A DNA stretch of 64,000 nt from Rhodococcus sp. HNM0569 (GTDB lineage Bacteria > Actinomycetota > Actinomycetes > Mycobacteriales > Mycobacteriaceae). The position numbers and the translations under genes are program-made. Positions 9,978 to 18,667 of the stretch are shown here, one piece after another (the first letter of the stretch is position 1; each line of letters opens with the position of its first letter). Under the pieces are notes generated by a model. That model was not told where the DNA came from, did no database searches, and saw only the letters and a list, made by a program, of their open reading frames with translations. The stretch is taken from assembly GCF_012726205.1 (NCBI RefSeq), contig NZ_JAASAE010000001.1, forward strand, positions 186,001 through 250,000. Direction: 5' to 3'.

Positions 9978-10893
9978 CTGAGAGAACGGTACGTCGAAGA
10001 GCCAACACGGATGGTGGCACGAGACGCCATTTCAGTACACCGAGGAGTTTCGACACTGTCACGGCGTCCTGATTCACCGCTGCAGATACACCAATTGCGA
10101 TGAAGGCGGGTAATCTCCGTCCGTCGATCGTCAAACACCCACACCGTCCACGAAGCGTGGGAGTCGGTCCGCACGTGGCCCCGATGGCATTCGTGTGCTC
10201 AAACAGCCACGGCAGAGGCGACGGCGCACGTCCTTGCATACAACGCTCGGGATCTACTGACGAAACCCCACCGACGTTTCGGCACCTGAACCGACATATG
10301 CTGGTATCACGCGCACGGACAGTTCGCGTTGACTGCCGCAATGCTGCAGGCAACACGGCGATCAATGCCGTGGTCGTCATCGACGACCGCCACCAGCATC
10401 ACCGACGCGATTCGCGCGTGTTCGAGAAGCGATGGCAATCCGCTGATTGACGGCTTTCTACCCTGTCGAGCCGTAAAGTCTTGCGAACTCAACCAGCGAT
10501 GACGGCGGCTGGCGGCAGGACCGTGACCGCGCGAGCATTATCCGTGCAGATCCGGAGCACCGAGATCCATCAGGACGTGTCGACTGTGTAGACGCGGTCG
10601 AGGGCTTGCTGTGATCGTTTAGGCGTGCTGCTGTCGCGGCGCGGCCGTGAGGTTCACGCCGCGCCACCTGGTGGCGTTGATCGCGCATACCCGCCGAACG
10701 TCCCCGCATTCCGGCCTGGAGTCTTGGCAACTCCAGCTTCTCGAGTTGAAGGCCAGGCCGCGACCGGTCCGCCGAGCTCGCCGACCTGACAGGCAACAGG
10801 GGACACCGGCCCGACTTACGCCGGACAACCGCTCCGTCCGATGTGGGACTTCCGTGACGCCATGACCCGGTCGTCCAGTCGAAAGGCGTCGCG
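9978..10893. other. Intergenic stretch without a recognisable gene
   Basis: About 0.9 kb separates the start of the methyltransferase from the Wadjet-like remnants. Short overlapping ORFs occur on both strands, but none has a recognisable domain, consistent codon use or a convincing ribosome-binding site. The promoter of the minus-strand defence cluster should lie in its left part. The right part may hold further decayed coding sequence, which I could not identify. Confidence 0.5.
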
Positions 10894-11404
10894 ATGTCCA
10901 CAACCGACCATTTCTACTGTCTTTGCGACAGCGTGCCGAGAGCACCGGATGGATGCTGCTGCGGTCGCACAATGCTACCGCCGTCTTGGCCCTGCTCAAC
11001 AGGCATTTCGACCACGGCACGCGCCGCTTACCCGCACCCGATCTGTTTGACCTGCTCAACGCCGACCTGCAGGAGCTGCGCGACGCGGGCCTCGACTTCC
11101 CCCAACCGACCAGGGCTACTGCGCAGACTGGGTGCGCAGCACCGTCGGGAGCCCGGCGATCGTGTCATCGTCAACCGCGACGAGATAGGCGAATAGTTGG
11201 AGATGTACCGCGGAGCCGGCGACACCGACCCCGCCGGGTACCCAAACGCATCAATGCGTCCTGGACAAGCTCGGCAAGCATTCGCTGCTGTCGAAATGTC
11301 CACCGACGATCGCATGGAGGTTTCACCGGTGCTGCGGCGACTGTTCGACGCCGACCAGGTCGCCGCCGTCGACACCGAGTCCGGCGCATCGTCGAAGAGG
11401 GGGC
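10894..11404 (+). pseudogene. Decayed jetA (DUF3375, Wadjet) fragment
   Basis: Translating 10923 onward gives RAESTGWMLLRSHNATAV, then LLNRHF, RLPAPDLFDLLNADLQEL and RDAGLDFPQ. These match what I know of the N-terminus of DUF3375/JetA, the kleisin-like subunit of Wadjet (MukF/MksF-related) plasmid-defence complexes. The homology then jumps frame: YCADWVRSTVG, the expected next block, is only read in another frame near 11110, and that frame stops soon after. A further piece, near 11300-11400 (MEVSPVLRRLFDADQV), lies where the end of jetA or a jetB start might be. The likely original start is the ATG at 10894, already out of frame with the next block. The gene is truncated and frameshifted and cannot encode a full product of roughly 480-500 residues. 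Confidence 0.7.
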
Positions 11405-12193
11405 GTGATGGTCAGCGCAGCCGTTCATCCGGGCCAGTGCCTCGCCCGCGTACAGGTTCAACTGCGGCACCATGCGCGGTCACCACGACCTTCCGGTCGC
11501 CCGCAAGGATTCCTTGTCACCGGCAACCACGGGTCGGGCACGTCGACGCTCATCGACGCGATCTCCGCCGTGCTCATGCCCGGTGGCCCCGTGCAGTTCA
11601 ACTGCTGCCGCTTAAGAAGCCGGGAGTTCGGGCCGTAACCTCGTCAGTTACATGCGCGGCGCGTGGCGTCGTGAAGCCGGAGTGGACACCGACGGCCTCG
11701 TCACCGCCTACCTGCGTTCCGGAGCCACCAGGCACGCTCATCGTAACGCGGAAACCCGCACCGTCGGGCAGGTTCGGACCCGACCAGCGCGGGCCGAGGA
11801 GGCCGTCGGCGTGGGGGGTGGCGACGTTCCGTCACCGCCGAGGACCTCGTCGTCCTGCGCGCCAACCAGCAGGACAACCCCGAACACGCCACTCTCACCG
11901 CCGAACTGGAACAGGCCAACGCCACCGACGCGGACGCGACCGCGGCGCACTCGGCCGCAGATTCCGCGTTCGCCGGGCACCGCAGGACGCTCACCGGACT
12001 GGACGAGAAGATCGTTGAGACCCGCGAAGTGTCCGCGGCGGAGGTGCCCGACGCGGTAGCGCAGCGGCTCGACGCCCGGTTCGCTCAGCTGGCGCGCCGG
12101 GTGACGTCCGCGAATATTGACACCAACCGCGCTATCGTGCCAATCCGCCCAGCTGCCCCGAGCGCGCTGAATCTCGAATCAGAGGAACCATGA
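11405..12193 (+). pseudogene. Decayed jetC (SMC-like ATPase, Wadjet) fragments
   Basis: The start matches the N-terminus of actinobacterial JetC/SbcC-like proteins, scattered over frames: PGQCLARVQVQ, then (other frame) GTMRGHHDLPVARK, then back to GFLVTGNHGSGTSTLIDAIS. Next come RNLVSYMRGAWRREAGVDTD and GLVTAYLRSGAT. The Walker A reads GSGTST where GSGKST is expected, so the ATP-binding lysine is lost. After a stop near 11744 a coiled-coil-like piece (11831-12193) is open, with VPDAVAQRLDARFAQLARRV, and ends in a TGA overlapping the next gene by ATGA. Whether that last piece is really JetC is less certain. A functional JetC has about 1100 residues, so most of the gene is deleted. Confidence 0.68.
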
Positions 12194-12768
12194 CCGACCA
12201 CCTCCCCCTGCAACTCGACGACACCTTCGCCGTCGCCACCGCCAACCGCGACCAGCTACTCAGCCTGGCGGTGCGCGCGCTGACGGAGCTGTTCGGCGAG
12301 GCCCCGGAGGTCGACGAGGACGGCGACATCGCGGTTCCGGTGCACGGCTTCGGGCTGTTCGTGACGGTGGCGGCGGACGAGCCACGGTTGCATGTGTGGG
12401 CGTCGCTGCTGTCCGGGGTCACGGATCGCGCGCAGGCTGCGGTGAAGTTGATCGAGTTCGCGCACGAGTGGCCATGGCTGCGGTTCGTCGTCGACGGCGA
12501 GCACCTGGTGGAGTCGAGGTTCCTCGATGCGGATCCGTTCGCCCCGCAGCATCTGCTGAACGCGGTCGAGGAGTTTCACACCCTGACGCACGAGTTGGAC
12601 GACGATTTCGCCGAGCGTTTCGGCGGCACGCTCGACTGCGACGCCGACGACGTCAGCTGCGCGGGCGAGTGTGGCGGCGGAGAGGGTGGCTGCGGCTGCG
12701 GCGACTGCAACTGCAGTAAGGCGGGCGATCTCGGCGCGACGATCCCCGTCGGCGCACCCCCCGACTGA
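12190..12768 (+). CDS. YbjN/TY-Chap-like protein with Cys-rich tail
   Basis: This is a 192-aa acidic cytoplasmic protein. Residues 1-150 resemble the T3SS-chaperone/YbjN-like (TY-Chap) fold, with a VPVHGFGLFVTV strand pattern and a WPWLRFVVDGEHL segment. The last 40 residues are rich in Cys and Gly (CAGECGGGEGGCGCGDCNCS) and could bind metal. The ATG overlaps the stop of the decayed upstream frame as ATGA. That suggests the gene was once translationally coupled to the Wadjet-like operon or to whatever replaced it. No catalytic residues are visible. TY-Chap domains are often seen in conflict and secretion contexts as protein-binding modules; the precise role here is unknown. Confidence 0.65.
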   Translation: MTDHLPLQLDDTFAVATANRDQLLSLAVRALTELFGEAPEVDEDGDIAVPVHGFGLFVTVAADEPRLHVWASLLSGVTDRAQAAVKLIEFAHEWPWLRFVVDGEHLVESRFLDADPFAPQHLLNAVEEFHTLTHELDDDFAERFGGTLDCDADDVSCAGECGGGEGGCGCGDCNCSKAGDLGATIPVGAPPD

Positions 12769-12922
12769 CGAGTCGAAGCCCTCCGCCGGGCACCTCCTGA
12801 ACAGGCCCACAGCAGGTGGTCATCCGAGCCGAGCAGACGGGCAGACCTGAGGAGCCGAGAGAACCAGCGGCGTACTCGCATTCGAGCCAACCGTCGACGT
12901 CAGCCTATTACCCTACGAGTGA

Positions 12923-13507
12923 ATGAGCACCCGCGAAGATCGCTGCGGACCGCCGAGGCCATGGGGCCGCAGCACCGCTCGATCACTGCGCGTCCTGCTA
13001 CATGCCATCGTGTGCTTGTGCGTCGGCCTCGCAGGCTGTGGTCGCGACGACAGTTCCGACACGCCTCAGCCGACGACCACCGCAAGTGAAGCGGTCGAGG
13101 GTGAAACGTCGCTCGCGCCCACTTCCCCACCCTCGAGCGAGGAAACGACCGCTCCAGCGACTGATACGGAAACGACCGAGACTGTTGCCGAGGAGCCCTA
13201 CATCGTCGATTGCCAGCCTGGAATGGGCCCCATCACCACCTACTGGTCGGATGGCAGCGTCACCGGATACTCGGACCACTGCCAATCGATCCACGACCAG
13301 GCACTGCAGGGGGAGGTCGAGGCGAACACACCGGTATGCGACGGCACCATCTGCCGGTATCCGTCCGGTGCGACGATCCCCGATCCCAATGCCGTTCCCG
13401 ACGACCGCTGCACCAACCAGATCAACTATGCGGGTGACCCGCGGTCGAACGCCGAAATCAACTCGATCGGCGCGCAAACCGGACAATGTCCGGAACCGAT
13501 CAGCTGA
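12923..13507 (+). CDS. Putative lipoprotein with Thr/Glu-rich linker
   Basis: This 194-aa protein begins with a basic stretch, a hydrophobic segment (LLHAIVCLCVGLAGC) and a lipobox LAGC with the acylated Cys near residue 39. That predicts a lipoprotein anchored to the outer face of the membrane. Residues 45-90 form a low-complexity Ser/Thr/Glu linker. The rest is a small domain with several Cys residues (DCQPGMGP, HCQSI, VCDGTICRYPSG, DRCTNQ, QCPEP) that probably form disulfides. No known family is recognised. The ATG has no strong ribosome-binding site; in-frame downstream starts would remove the signal, so this start is favoured. Confidence 0.65.
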   Translation: MSTREDRCGPPRPWGRSTARSLRVLLHAIVCLCVGLAGCGRDDSSDTPQPTTTASEAVEGETSLAPTSPPSSEETTAPATDTETTETVAEEPYIVDCQPGMGPITTYWSDGSVTGYSDHCQSIHDQALQGEVEANTPVCDGTICRYPSGATIPDPNAVPDDRCTNQINYAGDPRSNAEINSIGAQTGQCPEPIS

Positions 13508-13565
13508 CATCACCTCGTGGTGCGAGGGCGGCCCGACGACGCCTCGCCCCCGCGACCAGCAGACC

Positions 13566-14018
13566 TCACCCTTCCGCCGGACGCCTCCGTACATACAGGT
13601 CGGTGACCACGCTCAGAACAACTGGGCCGTCCGCCTTGCGCAGCTCGCTCGTCGTGGTCACCAGTCCCCTGCCGTGGTCGTCGAGGACGACGTCGTCGAC
13701 GACGATCGAGCCGGTGAGCGTGTCGTCCGGCCGCACGGGGCGGAGGAATCGCACGTCCCGCAGGTCGCGCCCGCAGATGACGCTCACGTCGCGATACCAG
13801 CCGTCGACCGAAAGCCGTTGCAGCACAGCCATCGAGTGGATGCCACTGGCGATCAGGCCACCGAACCAGCCCTTCTCGGCCGCCTCCGGCTCGACGTGGA
13901 ACTCCTGCGGATCCCAGGCGCCGGCGAAGTCGAGGAGTTCGGCTTTCGACACGGTGTGCGATCCGAGTTCGACGACGTCGCCGACGGCCAGGTCCTCCGC
14001 ATACTTCACAGTGCTCAC
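13566..14018 (-). CDS. MaoC-like hot-dog dehydratase
   Basis: This 150-aa protein has the size and sequence pattern of single-domain MaoC/R-specific enoyl-CoA hydratases. The segment DFAGAWDPQEFHVEP corresponds to the hydratase motif with catalytic Asp and His, and GLIASGIHSMAVLQRL to the conserved substrate-binding helix. Such enzymes hydrate enoyl-CoA thioesters in beta-oxidation or lipid synthesis. It lies just downstream of, and in the same direction as, an acyl-CoA dehydrogenase, 46 bases away. The pair could act in successive steps: dehydrogenation, then hydration. The physiological acyl-CoA substrate cannot be told from sequence. Confidence 0.8.
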   Translation of the reverse strand: MSTVKYAEDLAVGDVVELGSHTVSKAELLDFAGAWDPQEFHVEPEAAEKGWFGGLIASGIHSMAVLQRLSVDGWYRDVSVICGRDLRDVRFLRPVRPDDTLTGSIVVDDVVLDDHGRGLVTTTSELRKADGPVVLSVVTDLYVRRRPAEG

Positions 14019-14064
14019 GACCGTCGATGCTGCCAGAGTGCGCGGACGCCGGCGGGTGCGGGGA

Positions 14065-15216
14065 TCAGAGTGAGCGCGCGATGATGCTCTTCATCACCTC
14101 GTTGGCACCCGCGTAGATGCGCTGCACCCGCGCGTCCTCGTACATGCGCGCGATCATGTACTCGCGCATGTATCCGTAACCGCCGTGCAGCTGCACGCAC
14201 CGGTCGACGACCTCGCACTGCTTGTCGGTGAGCCAGTACTTGACCATCGCCGCCTCGGCGGGGTCGAGTTCGCCGCGCAGGTGATCCTGGATGCAGTGGT
14301 CGAGGAACACCTCGCAGGTGCGGGCGATCGTCTGGCACTCGGCGAGTTCGAAGGCGGTGTTCTGGAACTCGAACAGGCTGTGCCCGAACGCTTCCCGATT
14401 CTTCGTGTAGGCGACGGTCTCCTCCACCGCACGACGCATCGCACCGGACGCCTGCGCCCCGATGATCAGCCGCTCCTGCACCAGCTGCGCCATCAGCTGC
14501 CCGAAGCCCTGGCCCTCGGCGGTGCCGAGCAGGTTCGACGCCGGCACCCGCACGTCGGTGAACGACAGCTCGGACGTGTCGGCGCCGTGCTGGCCCACCT
14601 TGTCCAGCACTCGACCGACGGCGAACCCCGGCTGGTCACGCAGGTCGACGATGATCATCGAGACGCCCTTGGCCCCGGCCTTCGGATCCGTCTTGACCGC
14701 CATCACGATCACGTCGGCCGACGAGCCGTTGGTGATGAACGTCTTCGACCCGTTGATCACGTACTCGTCGCCGTCCCGCACGGCGGTGGCCTTGATCGCC
14801 TTCAGGTCGGATCCGGCGCCGGGCTCGGTCATGCCGATCGCGCCGAGGATCTCGCCGGTCGCCATGCCGGGCAGCCACGCCTGCTTCTGTTCCTCGGTGC
14901 CGTACTCGAGGATGTAGTGCGGCACGATCCCGGAGTGCACCGAGATGCCGAGCGACAGGTCACCTGCGTAGCCCTGGGCCTCGAACACCGCCAGGTCGTG
15001 GGCGAAGGTGCCCCCACCGCCGCCGTACTCCTCGGGGATCGAGCAGCACAGCAGGCCGAGCTTGCCCGCCTCGAGCCACACCTGACGGTCGATCCGATGC
15101 TGCGCGTCCCACTTCTCGTTGTGCGCGACGACCTCGCGCTCGAAGAACCCTGCGGCGAGCGCGGACAGCGCCCGAACCTCGTCGTCGTGCCAGGTGGGGA
15201 CGTACTTCTTCATCAC
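14065..15216 (-). CDS. Acyl-CoA dehydrogenase (FadE family)
   Basis: This 383-aa protein has the usual length of FAD-dependent acyl-CoA dehydrogenases. IGMTEPGAGSDL and the NGSKTFITNG strand are the two ACAD signature regions; the C-terminal domain has REAFGHSLFEFQN and QLHGGYGYMREY. The C-terminal motif reads RIYAGANEVMK. It has Ala where medium-chain enzymes have the catalytic Glu, so the base probably sits in helix G as in isovaleryl- and long-chain-type enzymes (family knowledge, not tested here). It is followed by the MaoC-like gene in the same direction, fitting a small fatty-acid or branched-chain catabolic operon. Confidence 0.9.
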   Translation of the reverse strand: MMKKYVPTWHDDEVRALSALAAGFFEREVVAHNEKWDAQHRIDRQVWLEAGKLGLLCCSIPEEYGGGGGTFAHDLAVFEAQGYAGDLSLGISVHSGIVPHYILEYGTEEQKQAWLPGMATGEILGAIGMTEPGAGSDLKAIKATAVRDGDEYVINGSKTFITNGSSADVIVMAVKTDPKAGAKGVSMIIVDLRDQPGFAVGRVLDKVGQHGADTSELSFTDVRVPASNLLGTAEGQGFGQLMAQLVQERLIIGAQASGAMRRAVEETVAYTKNREAFGHSLFEFQNTAFELAECQTIARTCEVFLDHCIQDHLRGELDPAEAAMVKYWLTDKQCEVVDRCVQLHGGYGYMREYMIARMYEDARVQRIYAGANEVMKSIIARSL

Positions 15217-15399
15217 TGGACCGCCTTCTCACATCGGTGCCCGCGCCGCGCCCGGGATCGACCGAACATGCTAGCCAGGCACCCGCCGACGCCCCGTTCT
15301 CGCCCCCATGTGGCCGACCCACCGCTTCGGCGATGAGTCCCCCGACCCACCGATGTCAACCCCTGTACAGGCAGATGCGCTCGAGTGCGGGAGGCAGCG

Positions 15400-16017
15400 A
15401 TGGGAATCATCCAGATCGAACTGTTCACGACCCTCGACCTCGTCGGGCAGGCGCCGGGCGGCCGGGACGAGGACCCGGACGGGTTTGCCTTCGGCGGCTG
15501 GCAGGCTCCCCTGTTCGACGACGTCACCGGAGCACAGATCGGAGCCGCCTACGAAGGGACGGACGCACTGCTGCTCGGACGGAGGACATACGACCTCTTC
15601 GCCGCCTACTGGCCGCACCAGGAGGGCGGCGACGACAACGACATCGCCACCCTGTTCAACCGCATCCCGAAGTACGTGGCCTCGCGCGGCACACCCGCAC
15701 TCCCGTGGGCCGGCTCCACGCGACTCGGTCCAGACCTGCCCGCCGAGCTCCGGAGTCTCCGCGAACGGCACCAGCACGTGACCGTCGTCGGCAGCCTGAA
15801 CCTGCTGCAGACTCTCCTGCGGGACAAGCTCTTCGACCGCATGGACTTGTGGGTGTATCCGATCGTGCTCGGCAGCGGGAAAAAGCTTTTCGACGGCGGC
15901 GCGGTGCCGACGAACCTCAGGCTCGCCGAACCGCCCGCCGCGGGCCCGAAGGGTGCCGTGCATCTTCGATACGAGCTCGCCGACGGCACACCGGCGACGG
16001 GCGACATGGGCGCGTGA
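15400..16017 (+). CDS. Dihydrofolate reductase-like (RibD C-terminal) protein
   Basis: The protein has about 205 residues. It starts MGIIQIELFTTLDLVG, as in the RibD_C/DHFR-like family, and contains LLGRRTYDLFAAYW, VVGSLNLLQTLL and DLWVYPIVLGSGKKLFDGG, the family's nucleotide- and substrate-binding segments. I chose the ATG at 15400 because GGGAGG lies 5 bases upstream; an in-frame ATG at 15385 would add five residues without that site. Members are NADPH-dependent reductases of mostly unknown substrate. No riboflavin or folate genes are near, so it is probably a stand-alone reductase. Confidence 0.8.
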   Translation: MGIIQIELFTTLDLVGQAPGGRDEDPDGFAFGGWQAPLFDDVTGAQIGAAYEGTDALLLGRRTYDLFAAYWPHQEGGDDNDIATLFNRIPKYVASRGTPALPWAGSTRLGPDLPAELRSLRERHQHVTVVGSLNLLQTLLRDKLFDRMDLWVYPIVLGSGKKLFDGGAVPTNLRLAEPPAAGPKGAVHLRYELADGTPATGDMGA

Positions 16018-16180
16018 CGGCGGAGGCGCACAGCCGCGCACCCCGGGGCGTGAGACACCCTTAACCCGATGCTCACTCGCCTTCACAGTGACGACACGTG
16101 GCGTCCGTACGGTGCCGAATGTCCGGATCGGGCGTGCCGCGGAGGTGCCGTCCGACGCTCGAACCGAAGGAGCGCCGCCC

Positions 16181-17041
16181 ATGTCGTACGTCAGTCCACC
16201 CGAGTTCGCCGCAAAAATGGTCGACGCGGGTGAGTCGAAAGCGATGCTTTCGACTCGCGACACCCTGATCCGTTCCTACATGGCGGGCGCGATCCTCGCT
16301 CTCGCCGCCGCATTCGCCGTCACGGTCACGGTGCAGACGGGTAACTCGCTGTTGGGCGCGCTGCTGTTCCCGGTCGGCTTCTGCATCCTGTATCTACTGG
16401 GATTCGACCTACTGACCGGCGTGTTCACCCTCGTGCCGCTGGCATGGCTCGCGAAACGACCCGGCGTGACGTTCGGCGCGATGATGCGCAACTGGGGCCT
16501 GGTGTTCGTCGGCAACTTCGCCGGCGCCCTCACCACCGCGGTGATGATCGCGATCACCGTCACCTACGGCTTCTCCGTCGAACCGAACGCGGTCGGCGAG
16601 CAGCTCGCCCACATCGGCGAAAGTCGCACCGTCGGCTACGCCGAGTACGGCTTCGCCGGCATGCTGACCCTGTTCGTCCGCGCAGTCATGTGCAACTGGA
16701 TGGTGTCCACTGGTGTCGTCGGCGCGATGATGTCGAAGTCGGTGTCCGGCAAGGTGATCGCGATGTGGATGCCCGTGATGGTGTTCTTCTACATGGGCTT
16801 CGAGCACAGCATCGTCAACATGTTCCTGTTCCCGTCCGGCCTGATGATGGGCGGCGACTTCAACCTCGGCGACTACCTGGTGTGGAACGAGATTCCCACG
16901 GTGCTCGGAAACGTGGTCGGTGGCCTCACGTTCGTCGGCATCATGATCTACGCGACGCACTACAAGACCGCGCCCAAGCGCACGCCGAAGCCTCCTACGC
17001 CGTCGCTCACCCTCGCCGAACCGGAGAAGGTGAACGCCTGA
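16181..17041 (+). CDS. Formate/nitrite transporter family channel
   Basis: The 286-aa membrane protein has six hydrophobic segments and the FNT signatures: an N-terminal YVSPPEFAAKMVDAGESKA helix, GNFAGALTT, CNWMVSTGVVGA and the GFEHSIVNMFLFPSG motif with the conserved pore His. FNT proteins are pentameric channels for small monovalent anions such as formate, nitrite or lactate; which one is used here is not visible. The ATG at 16181 has AAGGAG 9 bases upstream; a longer frame from 15953 lacks membrane character before this point. No nitrite or formate enzymes flank it. Confidence 0.9.
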   Translation: MSYVSPPEFAAKMVDAGESKAMLSTRDTLIRSYMAGAILALAAAFAVTVTVQTGNSLLGALLFPVGFCILYLLGFDLLTGVFTLVPLAWLAKRPGVTFGAMMRNWGLVFVGNFAGALTTAVMIAITVTYGFSVEPNAVGEQLAHIGESRTVGYAEYGFAGMLTLFVRAVMCNWMVSTGVVGAMMSKSVSGKVIAMWMPVMVFFYMGFEHSIVNMFLFPSGLMMGGDFNLGDYLVWNEIPTVLGNVVGGLTFVGIMIYATHYKTAPKRTPKPPTPSLTLAEPEKVNA

Positions 17042-17079
17042 CCCCCACTGTGAGAGCGACCGAGCAGCCGTGGTGGCTT

Positions 17080-17559
17080 TCAGTGCGCCTGAATGCCGAT
17101 GTAGTGGAAGAACCCGCGTCCCGCGTCGGTCTCGCACTGGAAGCTGCCATGGAAGCCGGTCCAGCAGCGGGTGCCTGCGTGCGACACCTCGGAACCGCTC
17201 GTCGCACCGTCACCGACCGGATACCCGACGTCGCTGATGTCCGGGTTTCCGCCCTCGAGCGTGTACGCCCCTGGCGCGAATCCCGGGTGAGCCGGCGCCC
17301 AGTCGACGTCGGCAACAATCTGGTTCACCCGGAACGGGACCGCGACGTCAGTGCCGTTGATGTCGACGGTCATGTACTCACCACCGTCCACATCGCATCC
17401 GACGGCGCCGTTGTCGTCGATCGCGCGCTGGAAGTTTCCGGACGAGAAGTGAACCGGGCCCGCTGCGTCGTCTGCGTGGGCCGGTGACGCCAGGACGGCT
17501 GATGCAGCTGCGGCTCCGAAAACGATCCCGGCCGCCTTCGTCAGCATGGGCTTGGGCAT
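17080..17559 (-). CDS. Secreted protein of unknown function
   Basis: The 159-aa product begins with a classical Sec signal peptide: basic MPKPMLTK, hydrophobic AAGIVFGAAAASAVLA, cleavage after AHA. The mature part, about 130 residues, has three Cys (VGCDVDGG, RCWTGF, FQCETD) and repeated short Gly/Asp turns, suggesting a small disulfide-stabilised beta protein. I do not recognise a family. Small secreted proteins of this kind are common in Mycobacteriales. It is convergent with the FNT channel gene and has its own upstream region. Confidence 0.7.
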   Translation of the reverse strand: MPKPMLTKAAGIVFGAAAASAVLASPAHADDAAGPVHFSSGNFQRAIDDNGAVGCDVDGGEYMTVDINGTDVAVPFRVNQIVADVDWAPAHPGFAPGAYTLEGGNPDISDVGYPVGDGATSGSEVSHAGTRCWTGFHGSFQCETDAGRGFFHYIGIQAH

Positions 17560-17694
17560 GGCGCGTCCCTTCCGTCGGCGATAGTTACCTGCAGTAATGA
17601 TTGTCGTCCGTGTGCGAGGCGCTGTTACCTAGTTCATGCGCGGTCCGGAAGCGCGGTTTTCGACAGACCGCCGTCTTTCGTGTGTTCTGGAGTC

Positions 17695-17922
17695 ATGACA
17701 TTCAGTAGTGGATTCGGAGCAACCGACCGGGCGCAGATCCTGCAACAGGCCGGCGAGCTGAGCGCATTGGGCGAACCCAAGGGCCTCCTGGTGAGCACGA
17801 ACCAGGTCGCCGACTTCGTACTGTTCAACGTCCGATCGAAGACGGACCCGAACGACAGGGGACGCGCCTTCTCCTACGAGGACGCGAAGGCCTACATCGT
17901 GCAGCAGCCCGACACGGAATAG
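17695..17922 (+). CDS. Small conserved-looking hypothetical protein
   Basis: This is a 75-aa soluble protein starting MTFSSGFGATDRAQILQQ, without membrane segments or Cys. The ATG at 17695 is chosen because TGGAG lies just upstream and the five residues added by the start at 17680 look unrelated. It lies 20 bases before the methyltransferase gene in the same direction, so the two may be cotranscribed. Function unknown. Confidence 0.5.
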   Translation: MTFSSGFGATDRAQILQQAGELSALGEPKGLLVSTNQVADFVLFNVRSKTDPNDRGRAFSYEDAKAYIVQQPDTE

Positions 17923-17942
17923 AGCGGCGTACGGTCGGAGGC

Positions 17943-18605
17943 ATGGCCGACGATCAAGTTGCTCCCTGGGACGACATCTACAGTGGTACGGCGGAGGACT
18001 TCTCCGGCCCGGTGCCCTGGAACATCGGCGAACCCCAACCCGAGATCGCCGACCTGATCGCTCAGGGCACGTTCCGCAGCGACGTGCTCGACGCGGGCTG
18101 CGGGCATGCGGAGACGTCGCTGCACCTCGCGGCGCAGGGGTACACGGTGGTCGGCTTGGATCTGTCGCCCACCGCCATCGCCGCGGCGACACAGGCTGCG
18201 CACGACCGCGGCCTGACCACCGCCACCTTCGACGTCGCGGACATCAGCTCCTTCACCGGATTCGACGGACGCTTCTCGACCATCGTCGACAGCACCCTGT
18301 TCCACTCGCTCCCCATCGACCGCCGCCAGGACTACCTTGCGTCCATCGCGCGAGCCGCCGCCCCCGGCGCGTCGTACTACGCGCTCGTGTTCGAGAAGTG
18401 CGCCTTCCCCGAAGGCGAAGGACCCAACGCCGTCACCGAAGACGAACTACGGCAGGCCGTCTCGCAGCATTGGACCGTCGACGAGATCCGGCCCGCGTTC
18501 ATCCACGCCCTTCAGGCGCCGCCCGAAGGCTCGGACATCGAACTGGACGACAAGGGACGGGCGCTGCTCCCCGCACTTCTCCTGTCGGCGCATCTCCCCG
18601 TGTGA
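17943..18605 (+). CDS. Class I SAM-dependent methyltransferase
   Basis: This 220-aa protein has a Rossmann-type methyltransferase fold: motif I VLDAGCGHAETSLHLA near residues 43-58, the acidic end of strand 2 in VVGLDLS, and FDVADISSF (motif II region), then VDSTLFHSLP. It resembles thiopurine- or tellurite-type small-molecule methyltransferases. The substrate is not identifiable. It follows a small hypothetical gene closely and is convergent with the HEAT-like gene. Confidence 0.82.
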   Translation: MADDQVAPWDDIYSGTAEDFSGPVPWNIGEPQPEIADLIAQGTFRSDVLDAGCGHAETSLHLAAQGYTVVGLDLSPTAIAAATQAAHDRGLTTATFDVADISSFTGFDGRFSTIVDSTLFHSLPIDRRQDYLASIARAAAPGASYYALVFEKCAFPEGEGPNAVTEDELRQAVSQHWTVDEIRPAFIHALQAPPEGSDIELDDKGRALLPALLLSAHLPV

Positions 18606-18667
18606 GTGGATTCGCTCCAGGACCGTCGAGTTCGCGCACGCGTTCGCGCCCTCACCTCCCACTCCCA

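Noticed and set aside
10100-10450. A 116-codon plus-strand ORF in the gap
   Set aside because: No domain, poor composition for a protein, and no ribosome-binding site.
15953-16180. Extended N-terminus of the FNT channel gene
   Set aside because: The added 76 residues overlap the end of the preceding gene and lack membrane or family features; AAGGAG before 16181 marks the real start.
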